From: Candidatus Nitrosopolaris wilkensis
Lineage (GTDB): Archaea; Thermoproteota; Nitrososphaeria; Nitrososphaerales; Nitrososphaeraceae
Assembly: GCA_003176995.1 (NCBI GenBank)
Contig: QHBN01000162.1
Span: 1 to 34,800, forward strand
Length of the DNA stretch: 34,800 bases
Reading direction: 5' to 3'
Below the pieces are notes generated by a model that was not told the DNA's origin, ran no database searches, and worked only from the letters and a program-made list of their open reading frames with translations. The position numbers and the translations under genes are program-made. Positions 17,772 through 25,893 of this stretch are shown piece after piece; the stretch's first letter is position 1; each line of letters starts with the position of its first letter.

Positions 17772-18041
17772 TCATACCTTAACCTTGCGATCTGAAGACG
17801 CGACGATCAAGATTTGTGAGGTGTTAGGGAATACGGAATCGGATACTGACAAGCTTGCGGATACGACAATATTACGAATATTACCGTTATCACCTCCTCC
17901 CTTATTCGAAATTGGTAATATATTCTGCTGTCCTATTGTTGTCCACAAGGATGCAACAGTACGACCATGAGGCGTGACAACAGCACAGTCAGTACGTGAA
18001 CCAAATTCGTTGAAGTCCCAATCAGCTAAACCGAACGTCAA
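17772..18041 (-). CDS. Possible secreted-protein fragment (89 aa)
   Basis: ATG 18041 opens an 89-codon frame with beta-rich, Ser/Thr-rich sequence (CAVVTPHGRTVASLWTTIG, then NIRNIVVSASLSVSDSV) that ends in ILIVASSDRKVKV. It looks like the mature part of an exported protein, but no signal peptide precedes it in any frame I could see. It lies just upstream of the cupredoxin-like pseudogene on the same strand, so it may be another remnant. Its last codons contain the 18-bp sequence also found at 3347-3364. Confidence 0.35.
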   Translation of the reverse strand: MTFGLADWDFNEFGSRTDCAVVTPHGRTVASLWTTIGQQNILPISNKGGGDNGNIRNIVVSASLSVSDSVFPNTSQILIVASSDRKVKV

Positions 18042-18141
18042 TGAGGGGAGCGAATCCTATTTCATGCAACCAATAAGTAAGTCATGCGACATCCTGTAAA
18101 AAAATAGGTCTACCCTTAACTCAAACAATTTATTCACTCTG

Positions 18142-19253
18142 CTAATCTTCGTCGTCCACACGTCTCTTGCTGTTGGTCCTAGTCTTCTTTAATCCTTCTT
18201 CTTCAATATCATCTGTGCCTTCTCATTAAGAGTAAACCTAGTATCAGAATAGGGTGATAAGGAGAGTCCATAATCTTTGCAACTCTATTCTCTCCTGACT
18301 TTCTTAGGTATATTCTATAAGTTGAAGCCTATATGCTTCCACCAGCTGCTTTTATAGGATCTCCAAAGAAGGTATCTGGAGAGGATTGGACTTGGTTGGT
18401 TATAACGACAGCGATGTTGAATATCTCTGCCAATCTAGTGAGTTTATGTAGCATACCATTGAGTTTTTGTTGTAGATTGGCCAAAGTACCTCTTCACGAA
18501 AATTCTGCTCTATGTAAGGATATTATACTGTCAATAATCACTAATTTGGCTTTAAACTCATTGACGTATCTACCTAGGTCTTTGACAATTAGTTCGAGAT
18601 GTGAACTATTGTAGACCTTGCATACTGCAACGCTTTTTAATACATGTCTGTGATCAAGTCTTCTGGCTCTCGCTATCTGCTCCACTCTTTCAGGTCTAAA
18701 AGTTCCTTCTGTATCTATGTAAATTACACCACTATCCATTCCACCTGAATCAATAGGTTGTCTAGTAGCCGCACACAATGTATGACATATCTGTGATTTC
18801 CCAGATCCAAATTCTACATAAAATTCAGTTATTGCCTGTGTTTCTGTTCCTCCAAAAAAGAGCTCGTCAAGAGCTCTAGACCCTGTGGAACATCGGAGCA
18901 TTACTTTTCTTTTTTCAAGGGCTGCATCGGCAGTAAGAAACTCCTTATCTATCACCTTAGAATCTCTCAGCTTTTGGGTCCTATTACAAAGTAGCAGCAC
19001 TTTCCTTTGAAGTATTGATATCTATTGCGAGCTCCTCTAAACTGGCTACTGCAAGATCGATCACAGAAACAATTCCAGCATCTTTAAGCTTTTTAGCCGT
19101 CGTTGGACCGATCCCTTCAATATCGTGTATTTCCAGATCTACCATGGGTGGTAATACTGTTGATGGAGTTGAAGTGTCGTAACTAGATAGGGTTACTTCA
19201 TTATCCCCATCACTATTACATTCGTTTTCTGCAGAAGCTCTTCTATCTATCAC
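18142..19253 (-). pseudogene. radA: radA recombinase pseudogene (extra, degenerate copy)
   Basis: RadA is the archaeal RecA/Rad51 recombinase that forms filaments on single-stranded DNA. Here the N-terminal helix-hairpin-helix region (IEGIGPTTAKKLKDAGIVS) starts at GTG 19253. A frameshift near 18985-18990 separates it from the ATPase core. The core keeps Walker A (EFGSGKSQICHT, with the first Gly of GxxxxGKS replaced by Val), GVIYIDTEGTFRPERV and Walker B (AKLVIIDSI). Two nonsense codons follow in the same frame: TGA (forward 18494-18496, HRAEFS-stop-RGTLA) and TAG (forward 18329-18331, next to an apparent loss of two codons). Two more frameshifts lie near 18250-18255 and 18219-18222. The acidic/basic C-terminus (KKTRTNSKRRVDDED) ends at TAG 18142-18144. 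With so many lesions it cannot be functional; an intact radA must lie elsewhere. Confidence 0.9.
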
Positions 19254-19839
19254 AAAATGTTCGCAAATTAATAATAGTAAATCCTTGTATTAGAAGGTAG
19301 GAGTCCGTGTTGGGGAGGAAGAGTATCATAGAAAGGTGTTCGTCGTCTGCCGTGACTGTGTCTCAGTAATTTTGCACGTAATGAGTCAAACGAACCAAGT
19401 TGTTGCAAATATAAAAACCAATATCGATACAGATCCATGACGTGAGTTTTAAGTTATACAATTTCCATTTGTTCCTAGTAGGATCTAATAAAGCATTAGT
19501 AATACAGCTTTTAATGGCATGTATCTTTCAGCAAACTTACAGATGAAATGAAAATAGGTGAGTTAATTCATAGGTAAATAAATATTAAAAATAACTTAAC
19601 TAGCCGTCCTTGCAGTAGAAACGGTTCTATAAGATAGATAGTACCGTTAGGCAAAAGAGAATAGATCATAGCAATATATTCAGTGTCCTTAACAATTTTT
19701 TCAATATTCTGATGATGGAACTGTTCATGGAAAACACAGATGGAAGTTCTGTACTAGAAAATTCACAAATCTGAATATGAATCGATAGAGCGGGTTTCTC
19801 TTTCCCATTCCTCTACCATGAAGTGGGTGTTATGTTTAA
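19254..19839. other. Intergenic stretch, no supported gene
   Basis: One short plus-strand frame (about 19294-19440) contains a Cys-x2-Cys (VVCRDC) but no ATG near its beginning. I see no repeat, RNA gene or strong terminator. Confidence 0.35.
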
Positions 19840-20238
19840 TCATCTGTTTTGATATCCAATCGAACATTTAAACAATTTCTGTAACGCCATACTATGAGGT
19901 TGCAAAATATTACAAATGGGCACCTTCGAAATAACTAATTCCATTGCTTTGTAAAAATCCATTTTGAAGTAACGCACTAACACACCTACTGCTATAGCGT
20001 TGCTTCTGGACGCACCAACACGACAACATATAACCACCTTCTCGCCTAGTTCCAAATAACTCGTAACTCTGACAATATTTAGGAGATACTCAGACGGAAC
20101 ATTCTCTCCATCTATCAATGTTCTTACATCTATAATCCTAAAATCATCGATAAAGCCTATCTCGCAGTTCACATATCTTTCGATAATTCCGGGATTTCCG
20201 ATTCCGTGAGTTGCAAGATTAGTTAAAATATTGAACAT
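19840..20238 (-). CDS. Dual-specificity/tyrosine-phosphatase-like protein
   Basis: The 132-residue protein carries the Cys-based phosphatase signature CRVGASRS (Cys72-x5-Arg78) after a beta strand (EKVVIC), the P-loop that binds phosphate and forms a phosphocysteine. The residue before the catalytic Cys is Cys71, where His is usual. The protein is compact, about the size of minimal archaeal DSPs, and has no signal peptide, so it acts in the cytoplasm. A likely role is removal of phosphate from Tyr or Ser/Thr of proteins, or from a small molecule. The ATG at 20238 is preceded by a TATA-like AT-rich stretch. It stands alone, about 240 bases downstream of TFB 1 on the same strand. Confidence 0.82.
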   Translation of the reverse strand: MFNILTNLATHGIGNPGIIERYVNCEIGFIDDFRIIDVRTLIDGENVPSEYLLNIVRVTSYLELGEKVVICCRVGASRSNAIAVGVLVRYFKMDFYKAMELVISKVPICNILQPHSMALQKLFKCSIGYQNR

Positions 20239-20477
20239 AGTAATTATGTTATACTCACAGAGTCTGTCTTAAAAGTATCTCACATAGTCAACTATGTTTG
20301 GATTTCTGGATTTCTCATAAATGGCTGGTCTACATTGAAAATGGAATACAATAGGTACCTGCGATAATATCATATAATATTGATACCAGATTGGGCTACG
20401 CCGAGCAAGTGAAGATTTTGAGAATTCTAGCAGCTAGTGTGTTGGGTTTCAAAAGCGCACCGGAGATTAAAATTCAT

Positions 20478-21401
20478 CTAATTCAATAAGTCAAGATGAC
20501 GTTTTAGATCCTTTAGTCTCGTTCTAAGTGTCATGTCGGTTATATCTGCTGCATTAGCAATTTCTTTTTGAGTTTTGATCTCACCTGTCCTTATGCAAGA
20601 TGCATAAATTACCGTTGCGGCAAGTCCCATTGGATCTTTACCAGCTGAAATCTCGATTTGAGTAACAATATTCATAAGGTTGATTGCTTGATGTTTTGTT
20701 TTTTCAGTTATTTCGGCTTTATTCGCAATTCTAGTAATACATTTTATAGGATCGACCACGGGTATCTTAAGGTCAAGTCCTAGCAGTAACTGTCTATAGC
20801 ATTTGGCAACAGATTTTCTTTTGACATTACTCTTTGTTGCTATATCTTTTAACGTTCTCGGTATTCCCATTTCTCTGCAGGCAGTATATATTGCAGCAAC
20901 TAATACTGCAGATATTGACCTTCCTAGTACCAGCCTATTTTCCTGAGCCTTTCTATAAATATAAGCGGTCTTCTCAATTACGGCACCCGGTAACCCAAGT
21001 TTATCTTTAAGTGTATCAAGTTCATTGAAGGCTTGCGTGAGATTTCTATCTGTAGAAGTATATACTTGTGTTCTAGAATCCCACGTTCTCAATCTTTCTA
21101 TTACAGAAAGCATAGATGAATTAATTTTACTCCCTTTTGCATCTTTATTGGTTCTTCCTATAATGGTAGATAGACCCATATCAGAGCGAGCTAGCGAAAA
21201 AGGCATTCCTGTTCTATTTTCGTCGTTTCCTTCACCCCCCACCGCCACTGTGGCAAAAGTACGCCATTCCGGACCTTTTTCCTCTGTTTTATCCGATATT
21301 ACTACTCCGCAATGCTCACAAACAATTTCGCCAGAGTCGGGAATAGTAACTAGCTGTTCAGAACCACAAACAGAACATTCATCAGTTGATAATGCTTTCA
21401 T
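20478..21401 (-). CDS. tfb: Transcription initiation factor TFB (paralogue 1)
   Basis: TFB, the archaeal homologue of TFIIB, bridges TBP-bound promoter DNA and RNA polymerase. The 307-residue protein has an N-terminal zinc ribbon with Cys9, Cys12, Cys28 and Cys31 (CSVCG, then CEHCG). A B-reader/linker region follows (GPEWRTFA, then RTGMPFSLARSDMGLST). Two cyclin-fold repeats lie at about 110-205 and 210-305; each contains the typical pattern of the family (LGRSISAVLVAAIYTACREM; GKDPMGLAATVIYASCI). A TATA-like box 25 bases before the ATG suggests a leaderless transcript. A second TFB lies 1.8 kb away. Thaumarchaea often carry many TFBs, thought to direct different promoter sets; whether this one is the housekeeping factor cannot be told from sequence alone. 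Confidence 0.95.
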   Translation of the reverse strand: MKALSTDECSVCGSEQLVTIPDSGEIVCEHCGVVISDKTEEKGPEWRTFATVAVGGEGNDENRTGMPFSLARSDMGLSTIIGRTNKDAKGSKINSSMLSVIERLRTWDSRTQVYTSTDRNLTQAFNELDTLKDKLGLPGAVIEKTAYIYRKAQENRLVLGRSISAVLVAAIYTACREMGIPRTLKDIATKSNVKRKSVAKCYRQLLLGLDLKIPVVDPIKCITRIANKAEITEKTKHQAINLMNIVTQIEISAGKDPMGLAATVIYASCIRTGEIKTQKEIANAADITDMTLRTRLKDLKRHLDLLN

Positions 21402-21421
21402 CTTGTTTTAGTTAGACACAT

Positions 21422-21430
21422 CATATAGTG
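21422..21430 (-). promoter_or_regulatory. TATA-like box for TFB 1
   Basis: On the minus strand CACTATATG is centred about 25 bases before the ATG at 21401, consistent with leaderless transcription. Confidence 0.45.
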
Positions 21431-21842
21431 ATCACGACAATAAATTTGTTTGTTGTTATGATCTCACAACGGCCGATCACCTATATCAGGGATCTTTTGA
21501 AAGGCAGGCATTCCATGGTTTTTATCAAGATTGTATATATCGTTTAAAGTTGTCATGGTCATGAAGATGTCAGTATTGGCGCCAGGAGTATTGCCAGAAA
21601 ACAATATGCTACATCAAGCAAAGTTCGAACCTGATCGCATTTTTTCGTATGTCGTACTGTCTACTATTTCAAATAGTAACACGGACATTACGAATAAAGT
21701 TACGCCGCCGAAATGACCCGGTGTACTCGGCACAAAATACAAGTAAAAGGTGATAGCGTTTCTTCAGATATGAGTGAGTGAACATTAAGCTTTATCTAAA
21801 TTTGTTCGATACACAGGATTAGGAGTAGATTAATTAGAGTAA
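21431..21842. other. Intergenic stretch, no supported gene
   Basis: A plus-strand frame at 21531-21716 shows no domain. No repeat or RNA gene was recognised. Confidence 0.35.
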
Positions 21843-22031
21843 TCAATGCATACGTCTCCAAAAATCATAACTTATCAAAGCTAATCCGATGACGATAAGT
21901 ATTATCGGTATTAATGAATAGACAGTGGTTCCAAGTATTCCTCTAGCATAATTAATAGCATCCAAAACCAGAGAGGCAAACAAAGCAATAACACCAGCCA
22001 AAAAGAGTTTAGAAAAGTAAAATCTTGCCAA
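21843..22031 (-). CDS. Small two-span membrane protein (62 aa)
   Basis: The frame encodes 62 residues from a TTG at 22031. Two hydrophobic helices, about 9-28 (LFLAGVIALFASLVLDAI) and 38-55 (YSLIPIILIVIGLALISY), are joined by a short loop with Asn, Arg and Gly, and the C-terminus is basic (FWRRMH). This makes a small inner-membrane hairpin. No ATG start is available, so TTG is inferred. It sits between TFB 1 and the sulfurtransferase with no obvious operon partner. Function is unknown. Confidence 0.6.
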   Translation of the reverse strand: MARFYFSKLFLAGVIALFASLVLDAINYARGILGTTVYSLIPIILIVIGLALISYDFWRRMH

Positions 22032-22321
22032 TAGTTATCAAAGCTTGTATTAAAGTCACTACGCTATTAATATTAAGAATTCACTGGGGTTATTGCATTG
22101 TTCCTTCCTAGGGGAATCTCGCACAACCATTCAGGAGTGAAATTCAATCTGATTCTGAATTCAAAGCTACATTGTTCACCCAGTTCTCCTGAGCCATCTA
22201 TGTTCAGACATTGTTGAAACGTGGTTATATTTTTCTGTCATTAATGGTGATGCAATTACACTTTAATCAGTCTCCCACTGAATACTAGAAATTACTGGAT
22301 AACGCAGTACATGCATTCAGG

Positions 22322-23134
22322 ATGTTAACGATAGATGCTAATTGGCTTGCATCTCAATTGGATTGTCCCGACATAGTCATTATAGATGCAAGAGGAATTA
22401 TACCTTACAGGTTTAGACATATCCAGAATGCTAAGCCACTTGGTATAGAAGGCGTTATTTTAGTTGCCGATAATGGAGCTAATCTGGTCATAGATCCGCC
22501 GACAGCTGAAAAACTCTTCAGCTCTCTCGGCATTGATGAATCTAAGAAAGTTGTAGTTTACGGAGAGAGTATTGATCCGTCAGCAGGTAGGATAGTCTGG
22601 ACTTTGATGTATCATGGACATCCAGATGTAAAGCTTTTAGACATCAGTTTTAGCCAATGGCAGAAAGCCGGATTTCCAGTCACAAGAGAAGTAATTCCAG
22701 CACAAAGACAAGAAGAAAGAGCAGCAGCTCCAATTGGGGGTGGTGTCTCTCCTCCTCGATTCAAGTCGAAAATAAATCCAACCATCAGAGCAGAAGCAGA
22801 TTATATAAAGACAAAACAAGTTGATCCTAACGTGGTAATTATTGATGCCAGAACACCTCAGGAACATTTTCAGGCTAGAATTCCAGGGTCAATATTAGAT
22901 AATTGGGAAGTAGGGATAGGTCAAAATGGCGAAATGATTAAGAGTATAGCAGAATTAGAAAAGGATTTTGAAGAAAAAGGTATTACCAGAGACAAGGAAA
23001 TTATATGTTATTGTCATGCAGGAACAAGAGCCTCTCACAAATATTTACAATTAAAGCAAGCTGGTTATGATAGAGTTAAAGTATATGATGGCTCAATAAT
23101 TGATTGGGCGCAGCGTCGGAATCTAATAAGATAA
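22322..23134 (+). CDS. Thiosulfate sulfurtransferase / two-domain rhodanese
   Basis: The 270-residue protein has two rhodanese domains. Residues about 1-122 are the first (VIIDARGIIPYRFRHIQNA, then WQKAGFPV), lacking a catalytic Cys at the loop position (VVVYGESIDPSAGR). A linker follows at about 123-155. The second domain has Cys231 in the active-site loop CHAGTRAS, preceded by IICY, and so carries the catalytic persulfide. The family transfers sulfane sulfur from thiosulfate or 3-mercaptopyruvate to cyanide, thioredoxin or other acceptors; the true donor and acceptor here are unknown. No signal peptide is present, so it should be cytoplasmic. The ATG at 22322 begins a typical domain start (MLTIDANWLASQL). 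It converges with the TFB 2 gene, 77 bases downstream on the other strand. Confidence 0.9.
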   Translation: MLTIDANWLASQLDCPDIVIIDARGIIPYRFRHIQNAKPLGIEGVILVADNGANLVIDPPTAEKLFSSLGIDESKKVVVYGESIDPSAGRIVWTLMYHGHPDVKLLDISFSQWQKAGFPVTREVIPAQRQEERAAAPIGGGVSPPRFKSKINPTIRAEADYIKTKQVDPNVVIIDARTPQEHFQARIPGSILDNWEVGIGQNGEMIKSIAELEKDFEEKGITRDKEIICYCHAGTRASHKYLQLKQAGYDRVKVYDGSIIDWAQRRNLIR

Positions 23135-23211
23135 CGTATCGTCGCGAATTTGGTGTGGGATAAATGGTAAAACTGTTTTCACTATTTATTGATTATAATA
23201 TGGCACTGAGA

Positions 23212-24117
23212 CTAACTCAGATCAAGATGATTTCTTAGATTCTTACATATGTTTCTAATGGTCACTTCTGTTACTCCTGCTGTTTGTGCGAAAACAGTCT
23301 GGCCCATATTATTACATCCATTAATAAGACATGATAGGTAGAGAGTTGACGCAGCAAGCCCCATAGGGCTTTTTCCAGCAGATAACGCACTTTTAATAGC
23401 GGCATTCATGATATTGATTGCTTTTTGCTTTATCTTCTGGTTTAGGTTAATCTGGTTCGCTATCCTAGCAATACACTTTATTGGATCGACTGTGGGAATT
23501 CTGATGTCAAGTTCAATTACCATATCTCTGTATTGCCGTGAAATAGCTTTTCGTTTGAGGTTACTAATTTTACAAATCTCATTGAGTGTTCTAGGAGTTC
23601 CTTCTTCTCTGCATGCAAGATAGAGAGCAGCAACCAATGCTGCTGATGTCTGCCTTCCGCGTACTAATCCTCTTTCATGAGCTTTTCTATAGAGATAAGC
23701 AGTCTTCTCAACTATTGCATCTGGAAGTCCAAGTTTATCCTTTAATATGTTAAGTTGATCAAAAGCGGTCCTGAGGCTTCTATTAGAGCTACCTTGGGTT
23801 CTAAGATCCCACGTCCTCAATCTCCCCATCGTAGACCGCATAGACGCGGCCAACACCTGTCCTCTGGCATCTTTATGACCTCTTCCAATCATTGTATATA
23901 GTCCCATATCATGGCGAGCCAAAGAGGTAGGCATTCCTGTTCTCCTTCTATCTTTGTCTTCTTCAGTAGTCATGAAATCACGCCATTCTTGTCTTGTGTC
24001 TTGAATTTTCTCAGAAATTACTAGCCCACATTTACCACAAACTATCTCGCCGGTGACTACGTCTGTGATGATCGTCTGATCTTTTTTACATATTGAGCAT
24101 ACAATTGGATCTTGCAT
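23212..24117 (-). CDS. tfb: Transcription initiation factor TFB (paralogue 2)
   Basis: This second TFB is 301 residues from the ATG at 24117; an in-frame ATG at 24162 would add 15 residues before the zinc ribbon and sit too close to the TATA box. The zinc ribbon uses Cys7, Cys10, Cys27 and Cys30 (CSICK, then CGKCG). The linker (RRTGMPTSLARHDMGLYTMI) and two cyclin repeats (GRQTSAALVAALYLACREEG; GKSPMGLAASTLYLSCL) are complete. It is clearly paralogous to TFB 1 over its whole length, but differs in the ribbon and in the last repeat (NMGQTVFAQTAGVTEVTIRN). It is divergent from the TRAM gene, with about 260 bases between them that hold both promoters. Confidence 0.95.
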   Translation of the reverse strand: MQDPIVCSICKKDQTIITDVVTGEIVCGKCGLVISEKIQDTRQEWRDFMTTEEDKDRRRTGMPTSLARHDMGLYTMIGRGHKDARGQVLAASMRSTMGRLRTWDLRTQGSSNRSLRTAFDQLNILKDKLGLPDAIVEKTAYLYRKAHERGLVRGRQTSAALVAALYLACREEGTPRTLNEICKISNLKRKAISRQYRDMVIELDIRIPTVDPIKCIARIANQINLNQKIKQKAINIMNAAIKSALSAGKSPMGLAASTLYLSCLINGCNNMGQTVFAQTAGVTEVTIRNICKNLRNHLDLS

Positions 24118-24170
24118 TATTGTAACGAGGAGTAAAGTGGATAAGCTATGACAGTGACACATCGATTCAA

Positions 24171-24180
24171 GTATATAAAG
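24171..24180 (-). promoter_or_regulatory. TATA box for TFB 2
   Basis: On the minus strand CTTTATATAC is a strong archaeal TATA match. Transcription would begin near 24149, giving a leader of about 30 bases before the ATG at 24117. Confidence 0.55.
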
Positions 24181-24342
24181 CTCGGCCTTCGTGCTCTAGC
24201 ATTGTCTGGAACTGGTCTATCAGGAATATAACTAATTTTTCGATATCCTTTATTGCCACTACTTTTATAACTCGACCGTGCTGCGCCTTCCAAGCAAAAT
24301 TTGCTTCGAAAACTCCTTTTTTATTCTCACCGATATAGCCAG

Positions 24343-24351
24343 TTTATATTA
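24343..24351 (+). promoter_or_regulatory. TATA box for the TRAM gene
   Basis: TTTATATTA is centred about 30 bases before the ATG at 24377, fitting a very short leader or none. Confidence 0.55.
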
Positions 24352-24376
24352 GGACGACAACCAATCAGTTCTACAA

Positions 24377-24628
24377 ATGAGTTATGGTAGAGGCAGGAGT
24401 TATGGTGGCGGCGGTAGAGGGTTCGGAGGTTCTCCTGGTCCAAAACCAGTCGAAGTTGGTAAGGAATATGAGGTAGACATTACAGAAATCAGTAGACAAG
24501 GAGACGGAATTGCTAGGGTACAAGGATTTGTAGTATTCGTCAAAGATGGAAAAGTTGGGCAGAAAGTTAAGGTTAAGGTCACTGAAGTAGCGGATAGGTT
24601 CTCAAAAGCTATAATAGTAGTAGCTTAA
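24377..24628 (+). CDS. TRAM-domain RNA-binding protein with Gly/Arg-rich N-terminus
   Basis: The 83-residue protein has a Gly/Arg/Tyr-rich N-terminus (residues 1-22, RGG-like repeats) followed by a TRAM domain (about 24-83: VGKEYEVDITEISRQGDGIA, then FVVFVKDGKVGQKVKVKV). TRAM is a small OB-like beta-barrel that binds RNA and occurs in tRNA-modification enzymes; stand-alone TRAM proteins in archaea are reported to act as RNA chaperones, with cold-shock roles in some methanogens. The flexible RGG-like tail should add nonspecific RNA affinity. The gene has its own promoter and is probably highly expressed. Downstream are two small hairpin-forming stretches (24639-24680) that may aid termination. 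Confidence 0.92.
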   Translation: MSYGRGRSYGGGGRGFGGSPGPKPVEVGKEYEVDITEISRQGDGIARVQGFVVFVKDGKVGQKVKVKVTEVADRFSKAIIVVA

Positions 24629-25665
24629 AGTTCGCTATGCGAAAAAACAGGCTTTCGCGCAAACCAGACGATTTGGCGCGCGTGTTCGAATCAGCCGGGT
24701 TGTGGGCATAATTGAAATTATACCTTACCTTAGGTAACTTGGTACGATTTTCAAACACGGGAGGTTACCAGACTGTCTTTGATATTTACCAAGTCTGCTG
24801 ATTTGAGCCACAGTATAGGTGACAATGTAAACAAGTATGTAAACAAGTACGAGTATGGGGAGCCCAGTGCTGTTTACATCTCCAGTCTTATTACATTGAG
24901 GTAATTAGTTATATCGAGCTAAACCTCATTAGGTCAAGTGGAATTCTAATAAACGAAATTTCTGATGTCACGGTCGGTTCTCAATTAAGCTTGTCAGTGA
25001 ATTACACTACTAAAGTTTAAATCACAAACAGACGACGGGTGCTGTATGCTAGATAATTTAAAACACAAGAACTTTAAAAGTATTCGGATATAATGAAATT
25101 GAACCTGGTGATTTGGCTGATCAGTTGACTGATGACTGTAATCATAAGAGGGTTCCAAAAGGCAGTTATAGATTGTGGTTCCGGAGACAATCAACAACAG
25201 CAACTAAACGCTGTTGTTTATTTAAAAAAATATAATAAACAACACGTAGAATATTAATGCAATTCCAATAGATGACGCTAAATATAGTTGGAATGCCTTT
25301 GATGTTATTTTTGATAATCACGAGCCAATAATCAAAGGATCGAAGACTTCCAAATTTAATAAATTTTCTTCACAGATACAGACGTCCAATAATAAAGATG
25401 AAAAAAATATCTTGTAATGTTAAGAGAATGTTTGTTTAGATGAGAGAGAGGAAGAACTAATCCGTTTATAGAAGCACTATCGTCGCCAGAACCACCGAAC
25501 GCTACACAATCTGGTTCACCCCGGTTGGTGTTCTTTGAATAACTGATCCATATGTAGGCGTGTATGCGCAACAGTATGGAAGAAACTTAAGATACAGTTA
25601 CATCGTGAAATAGGCAGGTTCTTATAGGTATCAATGATATATCTACGAATGAATGACATTTGTTG
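24629..25665. other. Long gene-poor stretch after the TRAM gene
   Basis: About 1 kb with no supported gene. Two imperfect hairpins lie just after the TRAM stop (GCGAAA/TTTCGC, then GCGC-AAA paired with TTT-GGCGC). A nested inverted repeat is listed at 24823-24898. On the plus strand a frame at about 25063-25230 contains protein-like sequence (NEIEPGDLADQLTDD) without a start and may be a remnant. Minus-strand frames at 24994-25203 and 25356-25571 show no domain. Confidence 0.35.
24823..24898. repeat. Nested inverted repeat with a 12-bp tandem repeat
   Basis: CAATGTAA (24823-24830) pairs with TTACATTG (24891-24898), and inside it ATGTAAAC (24837-24844) pairs with GTTTACAT (24872-24879), leaving a 27-base loop. 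The left arm also contains a tandem copy of TGTAAACAAGTA. The structure could form a two-stem RNA hairpin or a palindromic protein-binding site. No ORF overlaps it. Confidence 0.45.
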
Positions 25666-25674
25666 CTATATAAG
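25666..25674 (+). promoter_or_regulatory. TATA box for the small Zn-finger-like gene at 25714
   Basis: CTATATAAG lies 44 bases before the ATG, which predicts a leader of roughly 15-18 bases containing a purine-rich, Shine-Dalgarno-like GAGGTAGG. This is one of the few genes here that appears to have a leader. Confidence 0.5.
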
Positions 25675-25713
25675 CAGAGGTTTCATCACAGCTTGTGAGG
25701 TAGGGACTTAGAA

Positions 25714-25893
25714 ATGCAGAAAACTTTTATACATCTTAGATCCTTCGAAGACAAGCCTAACTACCCTAATTCAAAGCCTAAGTTTTGTGTAACTTGTGGC
25801 ACTAAGGCCAGTCAGGAAGCTTTGTTTAATGTAGGCGATGGGGTTATTTTAGTAGAAAAATATTGCGATGCATGTGCTAAGAATGTGAAGTAA
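25714..25893 (+). CDS. Small zinc-ribbon-like protein (59 aa)
   Basis: ATG to TAA encodes 59 residues with two Cys-x2-Cys knuckles, Cys25/Cys28 (FCVTCGTKAS) and Cys51/Cys54 (YCDACAKNV), separated by 22 residues with a beta hairpin (FNVGDGVILVEKY). This is the classical layout of a single zinc ribbon. It has a good TATA box and a Shine-Dalgarno-like leader. Small proteins of this type are plentiful in thaumarchaea and are suspected to bind nucleic acid or protein partners, but no role is known for this one. There is no signal peptide, so it should be cytoplasmic. Confidence 0.75.
   Translation: MQKTFIHLRSFEDKPNYPNSKPKFCVTCGTKASQEALFNVGDGVILVEKYCDACAKNVK

Noticed and set aside
17632-17970. Plus-strand 112-codon frame
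   Set aside because: It is antisense to the signal-peptide part of the cupredoxin-like pseudogene and the frame at 17772-18041, and it lacks protein-like features.
18333-18614. Plus-strand 93-codon frame
   Set aside because: It is the reverse complement of the radA pseudogene core.
21025-21411. Plus-strand 128-codon frame
   Set aside because: Antisense to the zinc ribbon and first cyclin repeat of TFB 1.
24118-24162. Upstream ATG extension of TFB 2
   Set aside because: It adds 15 residues before the zinc ribbon and would place the start only about 9 bases from the TATA box.
24670-24720. tRNA-like T-loop (TGTTCGAATCA)
   Set aside because: The flanking five bases do not pair as a T stem, and no matching acceptor stem or anticodon arm is found upstream.
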